Of a stretch of 64,000 nt of DNA, positions 57,150 through 64,000 are shown piece after piece (within the stretch, counting starts at the first letter, position 1; each line of letters begins with the position of its first letter). The stretch is from the NCBI RefSeq assembly GCF_006716445.1, contig NZ_VFPA01000003.1:124001-188000 (forward strand), in the 5' to 3' direction. Both the position numbers and the translations under genes were made by a program. The notes beneath the pieces were generated by a model. It was not told where the DNA came from and did not search any database. It was given only the letters and a program-made list of their open reading frames with translations. Source of the DNA: Pseudonocardia kunmingensis. GTDB lineage: Bacteria; Actinomycetota; Actinomycetes; Mycobacteriales; Pseudonocardiaceae.

Positions 57150-57778
57150 CCCGCTGCCAGTTCGAGGGCGGACCGGCTCGCGACGAAGGCCCCGACCGCG
57201 GGCCACCACCCCTGCCAGGTGACGAGCTGCGCGAGCCCTGTCAGCAGGGCGCCGCCGCCGATGATGGCGGCGTACACCCCGAGCTGGCCCCACCGCTTGA
57301 AGATCACGCCCATCAGCACGCCGGCCGCGGCGACCGCCGACATCGGCGTGGTGTAGGCCAGCCATTGGGTGAGGACGCCCTCCTGGAGCAGGAACGGCGG
57401 CCGGGAGAACCCGATGCCCAGACCCCACCCGCTCGTCGCGAGCTCGATCTGCCCGAGGACCACGAGGACGATCCCGTACACCGCCGCCTGCACGCAGATC
57501 ACCAGCGCCGTCGCGGCGTAGAAGGTCCGGCGCGTGACGCTCATCCCGAGCGCGAACGGGAACACCTGCGTCATCGCCTGCAGGTGGGCGATGCCCATCG
57601 CGACGTACAGCGCCGCCGGCGCACCCGTCATCCGTCCCTCCGGCGGCGGCTCGAACCCCATGATCGCGAAGGTCGCCACGTTCAGCACGAGCGCGGCCAG
57701 CAGGACGGCCAGCGGCAGCCCGAGCACCAGGAACCAGTTCGAGGTCTGGACGCGCGCGACGTCGACAAGGCACTTCAT
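57080..57778 (-). CDS. ABC exporter membrane subunit (ABC-2 type)
   Basis: 232 residues with about six hydrophobic segments (first at residues 18-40, LVLGLPLAVLLAALVLNVATF). The pattern fits ABC-2-type drug or lipid exporters, but is not diagnostic. The ATPase partner immediately upstream is broken (see 57775-58122), so the exporter is likely inactive unless another ATPase substitutes. The 3' end overlaps the convergent hydroxylase gene by 70 bp, which is unusually long. Confidence 0.75.
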   Translation of the reverse strand: MKCLVDVARVQTSNWFLVLGLPLAVLLAALVLNVATFAIMGFEPPPEGRMTGAPAALYVAMGIAHLQAMTQVFPFALGMSVTRRTFYAATALVICVQAAVYGIVLVVLGQIELATSGWGLGIGFSRPPFLLQEGVLTQWLAYTTPMSAVAAAGVLMGVIFKRWGQLGVYAAIIGGGALLTGLAQLVTWQGWWPAVGAFVASRSALELAAGYPLLLALLLGGAGWLVLRRTTA

Positions 57779-58122
57779 CGGAGCTCCCCTCCCCCGGAAC
57801 CGGCGGTGACCGGCTGCCCGTTGGTCCTGTTGCCGTGCTGGGTGGTGCGCACGACGAGCTGCTGCAGCGACACCGGCTGCGCCTCCAGCCCGAGGCCGGG
57901 CGGCTGCTCCCCGGCCCCTGCGACCGTGACGCGCAGCCTCCCGGCCAGTTCCTCGCGGTGCAGCTGCGTGTGCCCGGCGACGAAGGCCTCGACGGCGCCC
58001 GCCGGGCCGGACACGGTCACCGCGGCGGCGCGCAGCGCGTCGGCGTCCTCGTCGAGGAGTATCCGCCCCTGGTCGATCAGCACGACGTGCTCGGTGATCA
58101 GGGCGGTTGTGCTGCTGTGACG
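57775..58122 (-). pseudogene. ABC exporter ATP-binding protein, C-terminal remnant
   Basis: The readable frame starts near the H-loop (LITEHVVLIDQGRILLDEDA) and continues with a C-terminal regulatory-like domain (VSGPAGAVEAFVAGHTQLHREEL). Walker A, Q-loop, signature and Walker B are gone, replaced directly by the upstream region of the siderophore-binding lipoprotein. A GTG at 58083 would give 102 residues but with no ATPase core. The remnant overlaps the start of the permease by 4 bp, the original operon coupling. Confidence 0.75.
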
Positions 58123-58165
58123 ATCGCGGCACCGCCGCGCAGCAGCCTTGACGCCCCACCCTCGC

Positions 58166-58184
58166 GCAGGTAAGCCTCACCTGA
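58166..58184. promoter_or_regulatory. IdeR/DmdR-type iron box
   Basis: GCAGGTAAGCCTCACCTGA closely matches the actinobacterial consensus TTAGGTTAGGCTCACCTAA, differing mainly at the outer bases and position 6. It lies 56 bp upstream of the siderophore-binding lipoprotein start, a normal place for iron-dependent repression. Confidence 0.75.
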
Positions 58185-58240
58185 CCTGCTCCCCCGTGCC
58201 CGGGCCCGCCTCGGCACGCCTGCCGAAAGCCGAGACGACG

Positions 58241-59233
58241 ATGACGACTCCTGCGCGCCGCTCGTGGCGCCGGGTCCGGGCCGTGTCCGCCGCGATCGCC
58301 GCCACGGCGGCCGCCGCTGTGCTGGCTGCCTGCGGGGGCGGTACCGCGCCCGCCGAGCCCGACGCGCCGCCGGCCGCACCGGGCTTTCCGGTGACGATCG
58401 AGCACGCCTTCGGCGCAACGACGATCGAGCAGCCGCCCCAGCGGATCGTGGCGCTGGGGTTCAACGAAGCCGACTTCGTGCTCGCACTCGGTGCCCAACC
58501 GGTCGGGGTCCGCGACTTCATCGGCGCCTTCGACGAGGACAGCCGCGCGTGGGCCCGCGAGGAGATGACCGGCCCCCCGCCGGAGAAGGTCGGCGGCGAG
58601 GAGATCGACCTCGAGAAGATCGCAGAGCTGCAGCCCGACCTGATCCTGGGCGTCTACTCGTTCATGGAGCAGTCCGACTACGACAAGCTGTCGCAGCTCG
58701 CGCCCACCGTGGCGCAGCCCGCGGCGGGCACCACCGCCACCTGGCAGGAGCAGACCCGCATCACCGGGCAGGCGCTGGGCAAGCCCGAGGAGGCCGAGCA
58801 GCTCGTCGCGTCGGTGGAGGGCCGCTTCGCCGAGGCGTCGGCCGCCCACCCGTCGTTCGCGGGCAAGACGATCTCGGTCTTCCTCAGCTCGGGGAACACG
58901 GGCGGCGCGTACGTGCTGGAGGGGACCGATCTGCGGGCCCAGTTCTTCACCGACCTCGGATTCGTCAACTCCCCCGACACCGGGGAGATCAGCTCGGAAC
59001 GGTTCGGCCTCCTCGACAAGGACGTCCTGGTCGTCCTCGGCGCCGACGAGGAGACCATGCTCGCCGACCCGGTGTTCGCCCAGCTGGATGTCGTGCGGGA
59101 GGGCCGGACCTACTACACCGGCGCCTTCGCCTCCGAGTTCAACGGCGCCCTCGGCTTCGGCAGCCCGCTGAGCCTGCCCCACGCCCTCGACATCGCGCTC
59201 CCGGAGCTCGCCGCCGCCACGGAGGCCCCCTGA
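58241..59233 (+). CDS. Iron-siderophore ABC transporter binding lipoprotein
   Basis: 330 residues. Lipobox VLAAC (Cys31), then the FecB/FhuD-like fold: IVALGFNEADFVLALGAQPVGV, ELQPDLILGVYSF, and the long linker helix, ending with DKDVLVVLGADEE and GSPLSLPHALD. It captures ferric siderophore for an uptake system; permease and ATPase genes are not here, so it must share those from elsewhere. Iron regulation is supported by the box at 58166-58184. ATG at 58241. Confidence 0.92.
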   Translation: MTTPARRSWRRVRAVSAAIAATAAAAVLAACGGGTAPAEPDAPPAAPGFPVTIEHAFGATTIEQPPQRIVALGFNEADFVLALGAQPVGVRDFIGAFDEDSRAWAREEMTGPPPEKVGGEEIDLEKIAELQPDLILGVYSFMEQSDYDKLSQLAPTVAQPAAGTTATWQEQTRITGQALGKPEEAEQLVASVEGRFAEASAAHPSFAGKTISVFLSSGNTGGAYVLEGTDLRAQFFTDLGFVNSPDTGEISSERFGLLDKDVLVVLGADEETMLADPVFAQLDVVREGRTYYTGAFASEFNGALGFGSPLSLPHALDIALPELAAATEAP

Positions 59234-59288
59234 CCGCGAACCACGGGACCACCGCCTGAGCGTGGCCGGATCCGGTTCCCCCACGCGG

Positions 59289-59651
59289 ATGGGCGAGACT
59301 TCCCGGGTGCCCCTGGCCAAGACCGTCAACGACGTCGTGCTGTTCGCCGTCGAGCTCGCAGCCTGGGCGGCGTTCGGGGTGTGGGGCTGGCACGTCGGCG
59401 TGGGGCCGTGGCGGTGGGTGCTCGCGGTCTTCCTGCCCCTGGCGGTCATCGGGCTGTGGGCGGTGCTCGCCGCACCGACCTCGGGCAACCGCCTCACCGA
59501 TCCGGGCTTGTTCGCCTTCCAGCTCGGCGTCTTCCTCGTCGGAGCCGTACTTCTCGCACTCGCCGACCGGCCGGCATGGGGCTGGACGCTCGGCGTCGTC
59601 GCCGTGGTGGTCGTCGTGCTCGATCGGGCCCGGGGCAGCGCCCGTGCGTGA
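59289..59651 (+). CDS. DUF2568/YrdB-like small membrane protein
   Basis: About 120 residues. Four hydrophobic helices (NDVVLFAVELAAWAAFGVWG, WRWVLAVFLPLAVIGLWAVL, LFAFQLGVFLVGAVLLALA, WGWTLGVVAVVVVVLD) with APTSGNRL between the second and third are typical of YrdB/DUF2568 proteins of unknown function. The start is uncertain: ATG 59289, GTG 59262 or GTG 59307, all without a strong ribosome binding site. Confidence 0.8.
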   Translation: MGETSRVPLAKTVNDVVLFAVELAAWAAFGVWGWHVGVGPWRWVLAVFLPLAVIGLWAVLAAPTSGNRLTDPGLFAFQLGVFLVGAVLLALADRPAWGWTLGVVAVVVVVLDRARGSARA

Positions 59652-59674
59652 CCGCCGGGAAACGGGATTCGCAT

Positions 59675-59723
59675 GACGAACGGCACGTTCGCCGGCTAGG
59701 TACCGACGAGAGTGCCGTTCGTC
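59675..59723. terminator. Bidirectional terminator hairpin, copy C
   Basis: Stem 59675-59695 with 59703-59723, pairing at 18 of 21, loop CTAGGTA. It lies between the convergent DUF2568 and MerR genes. It is the most diverged of the three related hairpins. Confidence 0.7.
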
Positions 59724-59790
59724 CGGTGGGAGCCTCCTCCGTCTCGCCGCGGACGGTGATCATGGCTGGGCCGGGACGGCCCGGATACCG

Positions 59791-60147
59791 TCAGTGGCTG
59801 GCGAGCTCGTCGACACGTCGTGCGAGCTCGTCGCGGTGGTGCCGCAGCGCCCTCAACCGCTCCTCGACCACGGCGAGCCGCGCGCGGTAGGTCTCCAGCG
59901 CGAAGCCCGGGTCGTCGCAGGCGTCGAGGTCGTGCATGTCGAGGCACGGCTCGAGCTCCTTCACGCCCTCGAGCGTCAGGCCGGCCGCGAGCATCTCGGC
60001 GACGGCACGCGCCCGGCGCTCGGCGGCGTCGTCGTACTCGCGCCACCCGTTCGCGCTGCGCCGCGACCGCAGCAACCCGTGCTGCTCGTAGTAGCGCAGG
60101 GACCGCCGGCTCACCCCGGTCCGCCGTGAGAGCTCGCCGATCAGCAT
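59791..60147 (-). CDS. MerR family transcriptional regulator
   Basis: 118 residues. The winged helix LIGELSRRTGVSRRSLRYYEQHGLLRSRRSANGWREYD is unmistakable, followed by a dimer helix (about 80-112). Between them is CLDMHDLDAC, where the two cysteines nine residues apart could sense a metal or a redox change. It is divergent from the SDR gene, whose promoter has the long MerR-type spacer, so it should control that gene. Confidence 0.92.
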   Translation of the reverse strand: MLIGELSRRTGVSRRSLRYYEQHGLLRSRRSANGWREYDDAAERRARAVAEMLAAGLTLEGVKELEPCLDMHDLDACDDPGFALETYRARLAVVEERLRALRHHRDELARRVDELASH

Positions 60148-60163
60148 CCGCCCGTCTCCGTCC

Positions 60164-60195
60164 TTGACCTTGACACCCGTGTCAGTACCTAGCGT
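60164..60195 (+). promoter_or_regulatory. MerR-type promoter with long spacer and TGACAC-CC-GTGTCA operator
   Basis: TTGACC at 60164-60169, 20-bp spacer, TAGCGT at 60190-60195. The palindrome TGACAC-CC-GTGTCA (60171-60184) sits within the spacer, the layout that MerR proteins distort to activate transcription. The start codon of the SDR gene lies 8 bp beyond the -10, so transcription would begin nearly at the ATG (leaderless or nearly so). Confidence 0.6.
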
Positions 60196-60202
60196 CGAAG
60201 GC

Positions 60203-60964
60203 ATGATCGAAGATTCCGACAGCGGGTGGGCCGAGCGCACCGTCGTGGTCACCGGAGGTGGGTCGGGCATCGGCCGGGCGGTGGCCGTCGACCTGGCCGA
60301 GCACGGGGCGGATGTCCTCGTGGTGGGACGGCGGGCCGCCGCGCTCACCGCCACCGCGTCCCACCACCCCGGCATCCGCGCCCACGTGGCCGACGTCGGC
60401 AGGCCAGAGGACGTCACGACGATCATCGAGGCGGCCCTCACCGAACGGGGGCGCCTCGACGTCCTGGTCAACAACGCGGGTACGGGCCGGCCCGCCGCGC
60501 TGGGCGACATCACGCCCGACGACGCGACGACGATGTGGACGACCAACGTCCTCGGGCCCGTGCTGCTGACCCAGGCCGCGCTCCCGCACCTGCGCGCGGG
60601 CGGCGGCAGCATCGTCAACGTCTCGAGCACGTTCGGGGCGAAGCCGGCTCCCGGCATCAGCGTCTACGGCGCGACGAAGGCCGCGGTCGAACAGCTCACC
60701 CGCAGCTGGGCCCTGGAGCTCGCCGGGCTCGGCGTGCGGGTCAACGCGGTCGCGCCAGGGCCCACCGAGAGCGAGGCCCTCGCGGCCATGGGTCTGTCCT
60801 CCGACGAGATCGCCCGGCTCGAGGCCGACGAGCGGGCCCGCATCCCGCTGGGCCGTCGGGGCCGGCCCGAGGACGTGGCGCCCTGGATCCGCGCCCTGGC
60901 CGACCCGACGAGCTGGGTGACCGGCCAGGTCGTCGGCGTCGACGGCGGTTACGCGGTGGCCTGA
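60203..60964 (+). CDS. SDR family NAD(P)-dependent oxidoreductase
   Basis: 253 residues. TGGGSGIG at about 17-24, NNAG near 92, SSTFGAKPAPGISVYGATKAA with the Tyr-x-x-x-Lys pair near 154-158. It is a classical SDR of unknown substrate controlled by the divergent MerR protein. A longer frame from 60164 would start inside the promoter and is rejected. Confidence 0.92.
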   Translation: MIEDSDSGWAERTVVVTGGGSGIGRAVAVDLAEHGADVLVVGRRAAALTATASHHPGIRAHVADVGRPEDVTTIIEAALTERGRLDVLVNNAGTGRPAALGDITPDDATTMWTTNVLGPVLLTQAALPHLRAGGGSIVNVSSTFGAKPAPGISVYGATKAAVEQLTRSWALELAGLGVRVNAVAPGPTESEALAAMGLSSDEIARLEADERARIPLGRRGRPEDVAPWIRALADPTSWVTGQVVGVDGGYAVA

Positions 60965-60984
60965 CCTGCCGCGTCGCGCCTACC

Positions 60985-63900
60985 TCAGGCGAACACGTCG
61001 GCGACGTAGCGGGCGTGGTCGTGCTGCATCGCGTCCAGCCAGGCCTCGGCCTCCTCCGCCGTGGCCCCGGTGGCCTCGCGGTAGATCCGGGTGCAGGTCT
61101 CGTAGACCGCGGGGGCCATCCGCCTGCCGTCGCCGCAGACGTAGAACACGGCGCCGTCGCGGACGAGCTCGACCACCCGGGCGCGGTCGGCCCAGAGCCG
61201 GTCCTGCACGTAGCGGACGCCGTCGACCGGATCGGCGGAGAAGGCGGGGTGCACCTCGACGATCCCGGCGTCGGCCCAGGCGGCGAGCTCGTCGCGGTAG
61301 AGGTAGTCGACGTCCCGGTGGTCGCAGCCGAAGAACAGCAGCGCGGGGGCGGGCGGCACGCCGTCGGCCTGCGCGCGCAGCGCCCGGTCCTGCAGGAACC
61401 CGCGGAACGGGGCGATCCCGGTGCCGGCGCACACCATCACCATCGGCGTGGCCGGTGACTGCGGCGGGTGGAAGGCCACGTTGGACGGTCGGACCGTGAC
61501 GGCCACCTTCGTCCCGGGCCGGGCATGGGCGAGGTAGGTCGATGCCGCGCCCTCGTGCACGCCGTGGCCGGACAGCGCGGGGCCGCTGACCACCGCGATG
61601 CTGAGCGTCACGTGGTCGGGGCTCCACCGCGGCGACGACGAGATCGAGTACTGGCGCGGGGTGAGCGGACCGAGCAGCTGGAGGAAGCTGGCGAACGCGA
61701 GCTGGCAGGCCGGGTAGCGCTCGAGCAGGTCCAGGACGCTGACGCGCTTGTCGAGCACCTGCGCCGCGTAGGCGTCGACGTCGCCGGCGAGGGCTTCGAG
61801 GGCCTTCTTGTCCGGCGGGCAGACGGTGGCGTCGGCGAGCTGCTCGATCTGCTTGCGCGTGGCCGGCTGGGCCAGCTCGACGTAGCTGGCCAGGAGCTCG
61901 CCCGCGGTCACCGGGGTGTCGACGGGTAGGAAGGTGCGCCCGCCGCCGGTGCGGATCACGACGTTGCTGTCGTAGACCAGGTCGAAGCGGTTCAGGGCGC
62001 GGTCGACGGTCGCGGCCGGGTTGAGCGGCAGGACGACCAGGTAGTCGCCCGCCTCGTAGGCAGCGCCGTCGGGCAGCGCGATCTCGACGTGCCGCTTGGA
62101 CCGCGCGCCCGGTGCCGAGGTGTCGACCAGCTCGCGGTTGGCCACGACCGTGCCGAGCTGCAGCCCGTTCCGGCGCAGGATGGGGTCGCGCACGGCGCCG
62201 ACGAACTCGACCTCCAGCTGCGGCGTCGGCGCGGGCTCCCGCGTCGCCTGGCCGAACTCGGCGTCGACGGGCTCCCAGAACCCGGCGTACCAGTCCTCGA
62301 AGTCGCCGAAGAAGTCGCCGCGGGCGTTGGCCTCGCCGCGCGCGAGGAGCGGCCGCGCCCCGGCCCGCGCCAGGTGCTCGTCGATGGCCTTCGGGACCGC
62401 CTGGTAGGTGCGGGCCCAGTCCGTGTTGCCGTTGCCGAACACGACGTACCGGACGCCGTCGAGGGCGCCATCGGGCAGGTTCTGCACCCACTGCACGAAG
62501 GCGCGGGCGTTGTCGGGCGGCTGCCCCTCGTAGGAGGAGGTCACGACGACGACCGCGCCCTCGGTGGGCAGGTGCCCCGCGGCGCTGTCGAGGCCGTCGA
62601 GCGTCGCGGTGTACCCGCGCAGCCGCGCGTCGTTGGCGATCCGCTGGGCGAACGCCTCGGACGTGCCGGCGTTCGACCCGTACAGCACCCGGATCGGGAT
62701 CCCGTTCGCCGCCGCGGCCGCGGCCTCCGGGTCGGCGACGCGGCGCGCGGCCGGGGCGGTGGGGACGATCGTGGTCTCGCGGCGACGGACGTGCACGTAC
62801 AGCCCGTCGGGCTTCATCGTCAGGGTCTGCTTGACGTGCAGCCGGTAGTCCGGATCGGCGGCCGTGATGTCGAAGCGCTGCAGCAGCATGGCCAGGAACA
62901 GCGTCGCCTCCTGCAGGGCGAACCCGCGCCCGATGCAGGAGCGCTGCCCGTTGCCGAACGGCTTCCACGCGTTCGGCGGCAGCGCGGCGGCGCGGTCGAA
63001 GGCGAAGCGGTCCGGGTCGAACGCCTCCGCCTGCTCGCCCCACACCGCGGGGTCGCGGTGCAGCTGCGGGATGAGCACGAGCAGCGTCTGGCCCGCGCTG
63101 ACCGGGTAGCGCCCGCCGATCACGGTGTCCTCGAAGGGCTGCACGGCGAACGCGGGCGCCGTCGGCCACAGCCGCAGGCTCTCCTTGAAGACCTGGTCGA
63201 GGTAGCCCAGCCGGGCGAGGTCCTCGTAGCGGGGCGCGCGGTCGCCGAGCACCTCGTCGACGTGCGCGCGGGCGCGGGCGAGGATCTCCGGGTTCCGCAG
63301 CAGCTCGTAGAGGGTGAAGGTCAGCAGGCCGCTGGTCGTCTCGTGGCCGGCGATCAGGAACGTGACGAGCTGGTAGCGCACGTTCTCGTCGGAGAGCCGC
63401 TCGCCGGTGCGCGGGTCGGCCGCCTCGAGCATCGTGTCGAGGATGTCGTGCTGCCCGTCCGGCAGCGGACGGCGCCTGCGGTCGGCGATGATCTGGTCGG
63501 CCACCTCGTACATCAGCCGCTTGTCCTCGTCGTACTGGTGGCGGGTGCGCAGCATCAGGCGGTTCTGCAGCGGCAGCCGCCGCCCCCGCTCCCCCGACTC
63601 CACGAGCGAGCGCACCATCGCCCCGACGAACGGGTGCATCTGGTCGCTGTAGAGGCTGTTGAAGCGGTAGCTGAACGAGCAGAGCGCGATCGTGTCCAGC
63701 GTCAGCCGAGTGGTGTTGTCGCTGACGTCGATGCGCTGCCCCGTGCCCTGGCGCTCCCACTTCAGCAGCAGCTGCTCGGCGATGTCGGTCATCCCGTCGA
63801 ACATCTCCCGCAGCGCGGCGGGCCCGAACGCCGGCATGAGGATGCGGTGCGCGGCGCCCCAGTTCGGCTCGTCGGTCTCGGCGGTGAACAGGCCGTCACC

Positions 63901-64000
63901 GGCGAAGTCGCGCACGTTGCGCAGCGGGTTGTGCAGCTTCTTGTCGAACCGCGACTCGTCGCACAGCTCGTCGACCAGCTCTTGGGAGCTGACGACGACG
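60985..64000 (-). CDS. Bifunctional cytochrome P450/NADPH-P450 reductase, CYP102 type (5' end missing)
   Basis: The frame is open to the right edge; about 1005 residues are visible, so only the first few dozen N-terminal residues are missing. The heme domain comes first: AGHETTSG (I helix), ESLRLWPTAPAF (ExxR), and FGNGQRSCIGRG with the haem cysteine codon at 62935-62937. A flavodoxin domain (VLYGSNAGTSEAFAQRIAND), FAD domain (RQYSISSSP) and NADPH domain (MVCAGTGIAPFRGF) follow. This is the P450 BM3 architecture: a self-sufficient fatty-acid or related hydroxylase. The stop is 20 bp from the convergent SDR stop. Regulation is not visible. Confidence 0.95.
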   Translation of the reverse strand, partial: VVVSSQELVDELCDESRFDKKLHNPLRNVRDFAGDGLFTAETDEPNWGAAHRILMPAFGPAALREMFDGMTDIAEQLLLKWERQGTGQRIDVSDNTTRLTLDTIALCSFSYRFNSLYSDQMHPFVGAMVRSLVESGERGRRLPLQNRLMLRTRHQYDEDKRLMYEVADQIIADRRRRPLPDGQHDILDTMLEAADPRTGERLSDENVRYQLVTFLIAGHETTSGLLTFTLYELLRNPEILARARAHVDEVLGDRAPRYEDLARLGYLDQVFKESLRLWPTAPAFAVQPFEDTVIGGRYPVSAGQTLLVLIPQLHRDPAVWGEQAEAFDPDRFAFDRAAALPPNAWKPFGNGQRSCIGRGFALQEATLFLAMLLQRFDITAADPDYRLHVKQTLTMKPDGLYVHVRRRETTIVPTAPAARRVADPEAAAAAANGIPIRVLYGSNAGTSEAFAQRIANDARLRGYTATLDGLDSAAGHLPTEGAVVVVTSSYEGQPPDNARAFVQWVQNLPDGALDGVRYVVFGNGNTDWARTYQAVPKAIDEHLARAGARPLLARGEANARGDFFGDFEDWYAGFWEPVDAEFGQATREPAPTPQLEVEFVGAVRDPILRRNGLQLGTVVANRELVDTSAPGARSKRHVEIALPDGAAYEAGDYLVVLPLNPAATVDRALNRFDLVYDSNVVIRTGGGRTFLPVDTPVTAGELLASYVELAQPATRKQIEQLADATVCPPDKKALEALAGDVDAYAAQVLDKRVSVLDLLERYPACQLAFASFLQLLGPLTPRQYSISSSPRWSPDHVTLSIAVVSGPALSGHGVHEGAASTYLAHARPGTKVAVTVRPSNVAFHPPQSPATPMVMVCAGTGIAPFRGFLQDRALRAQADGVPPAPALLFFGCDHRDVDYLYRDELAAWADAGIVEVHPAFSADPVDGVRYVQDRLWADRARVVELVRDGAVFYVCGDGRRMAPAVYETCTRIYREATGATAEEAEAWLDAMQHDHARYVADVFA

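Noticed and set aside
1..64000. tRNA, rRNA, CRISPR arrays, transposases
   Set aside because: Looked for by eye (T-loop motifs, regular direct repeats, DDE-type proteins) and found none; a covariance and profile search would be decisive.

Overview
The window is very GC-rich (well over 65% by eye), with frequent GTG starts, heavily GC-biased third codon positions, 4-bp ATGA/GTGA gene overlaps and intrinsic-terminator hairpins without U-tracts. Together with the gene families present (LLM flavin monooxygenases, CYP102-type fused P450, many TetR/GntR/IclR/LacI/MerR regulators, TctABC and TRAP transporters) this points to a free-living catabolic actinomycete, most likely of the Pseudonocardiaceae (Pseudonocardia-like). 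That is an inference; there is no rRNA or tRNA in the window to confirm it. I saw no CRISPR array, insertion sequence, phage or plasmid functions.

Layout. (1) 1-4941: the end of a peptide/opine-type ABC importer (binding protein, two permeases) translationally coupled to a crotonase-fold enzyme and an acyl-CoA carboxyltransferase. (2) 4956-7419, minus strand: a three-gene operon of a Tm-1-like protein, a TIM-barrel partner and an SRPBCC protein. (3) 7460-15429: assorted single genes (PhzF, cupin, an ADP-ribosylglycohydrolase homologue that has lost its metal ligands, AhpD-like protein, LacI regulator, glycosyltransferase), interrupted by a 1.2-kb gene-free block full of diverged inverted repeats. 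(4) 15496-19090: a MacAB-like adaptor/permease/ATPase operon. (5) 19320-20285: a bile-acid:sodium-symporter family protein. (6) 20503-25828: a TRAP transporter with KduI, an IclR regulator and KduD, i.e. uptake and early catabolism of unsaturated or 5-keto uronates, with an IclR-type operator in front. (7) 26336-33332: a divergent pair of operons around a GntR operator: GntR, an Nramp-like transporter and a small membrane protein one way, CoA-transferase plus TctCBA the other. (8) 33362-37122: an oxidoreductase, a large proline-rich membrane protein and a decayed methyltransferase.

(9) 37088-46104 is the most striking region: seven tightly overlapping minus-strand genes (LLM monooxygenase, divergent M20 hydrolase, MHS-type transporter, three-subunit molybdenum hydroxylase, asparaginase) with a divergent GntR regulator and a palindromic operator. 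The set reads as transport, hydroxylation, oxygenation and two amide hydrolyses, and I propose it as an uncharacterised route for an N-heterocyclic or amide compound. (10) 46133-55287: penicillin-acylase-family enzyme, nucleotidyltransferase, TetR, a short acyl-CoA metabolism operon beginning with a truncated dehydrogenase, nitronate monooxygenase, DUF1540 protein, a P-loop-less ABC-like protein, a Baeyer-Villiger monooxygenase remnant and an APH-fold protein. (11) 55300-64000: TetR and a flavin hydroxylase, a decayed ABC exporter, an iron-box-controlled siderophore-binding lipoprotein, a MerR/SDR pair, and a self-sufficient CYP102-type P450 running off the right edge.

Across the window two dispersed hairpin families recur in intergenic DNA: terminator-like hairpins at convergent gene ends that carry a TAG triplet in the loop (used as the actual stop codon in one case), and longer hairpins bounded by TGATCA.
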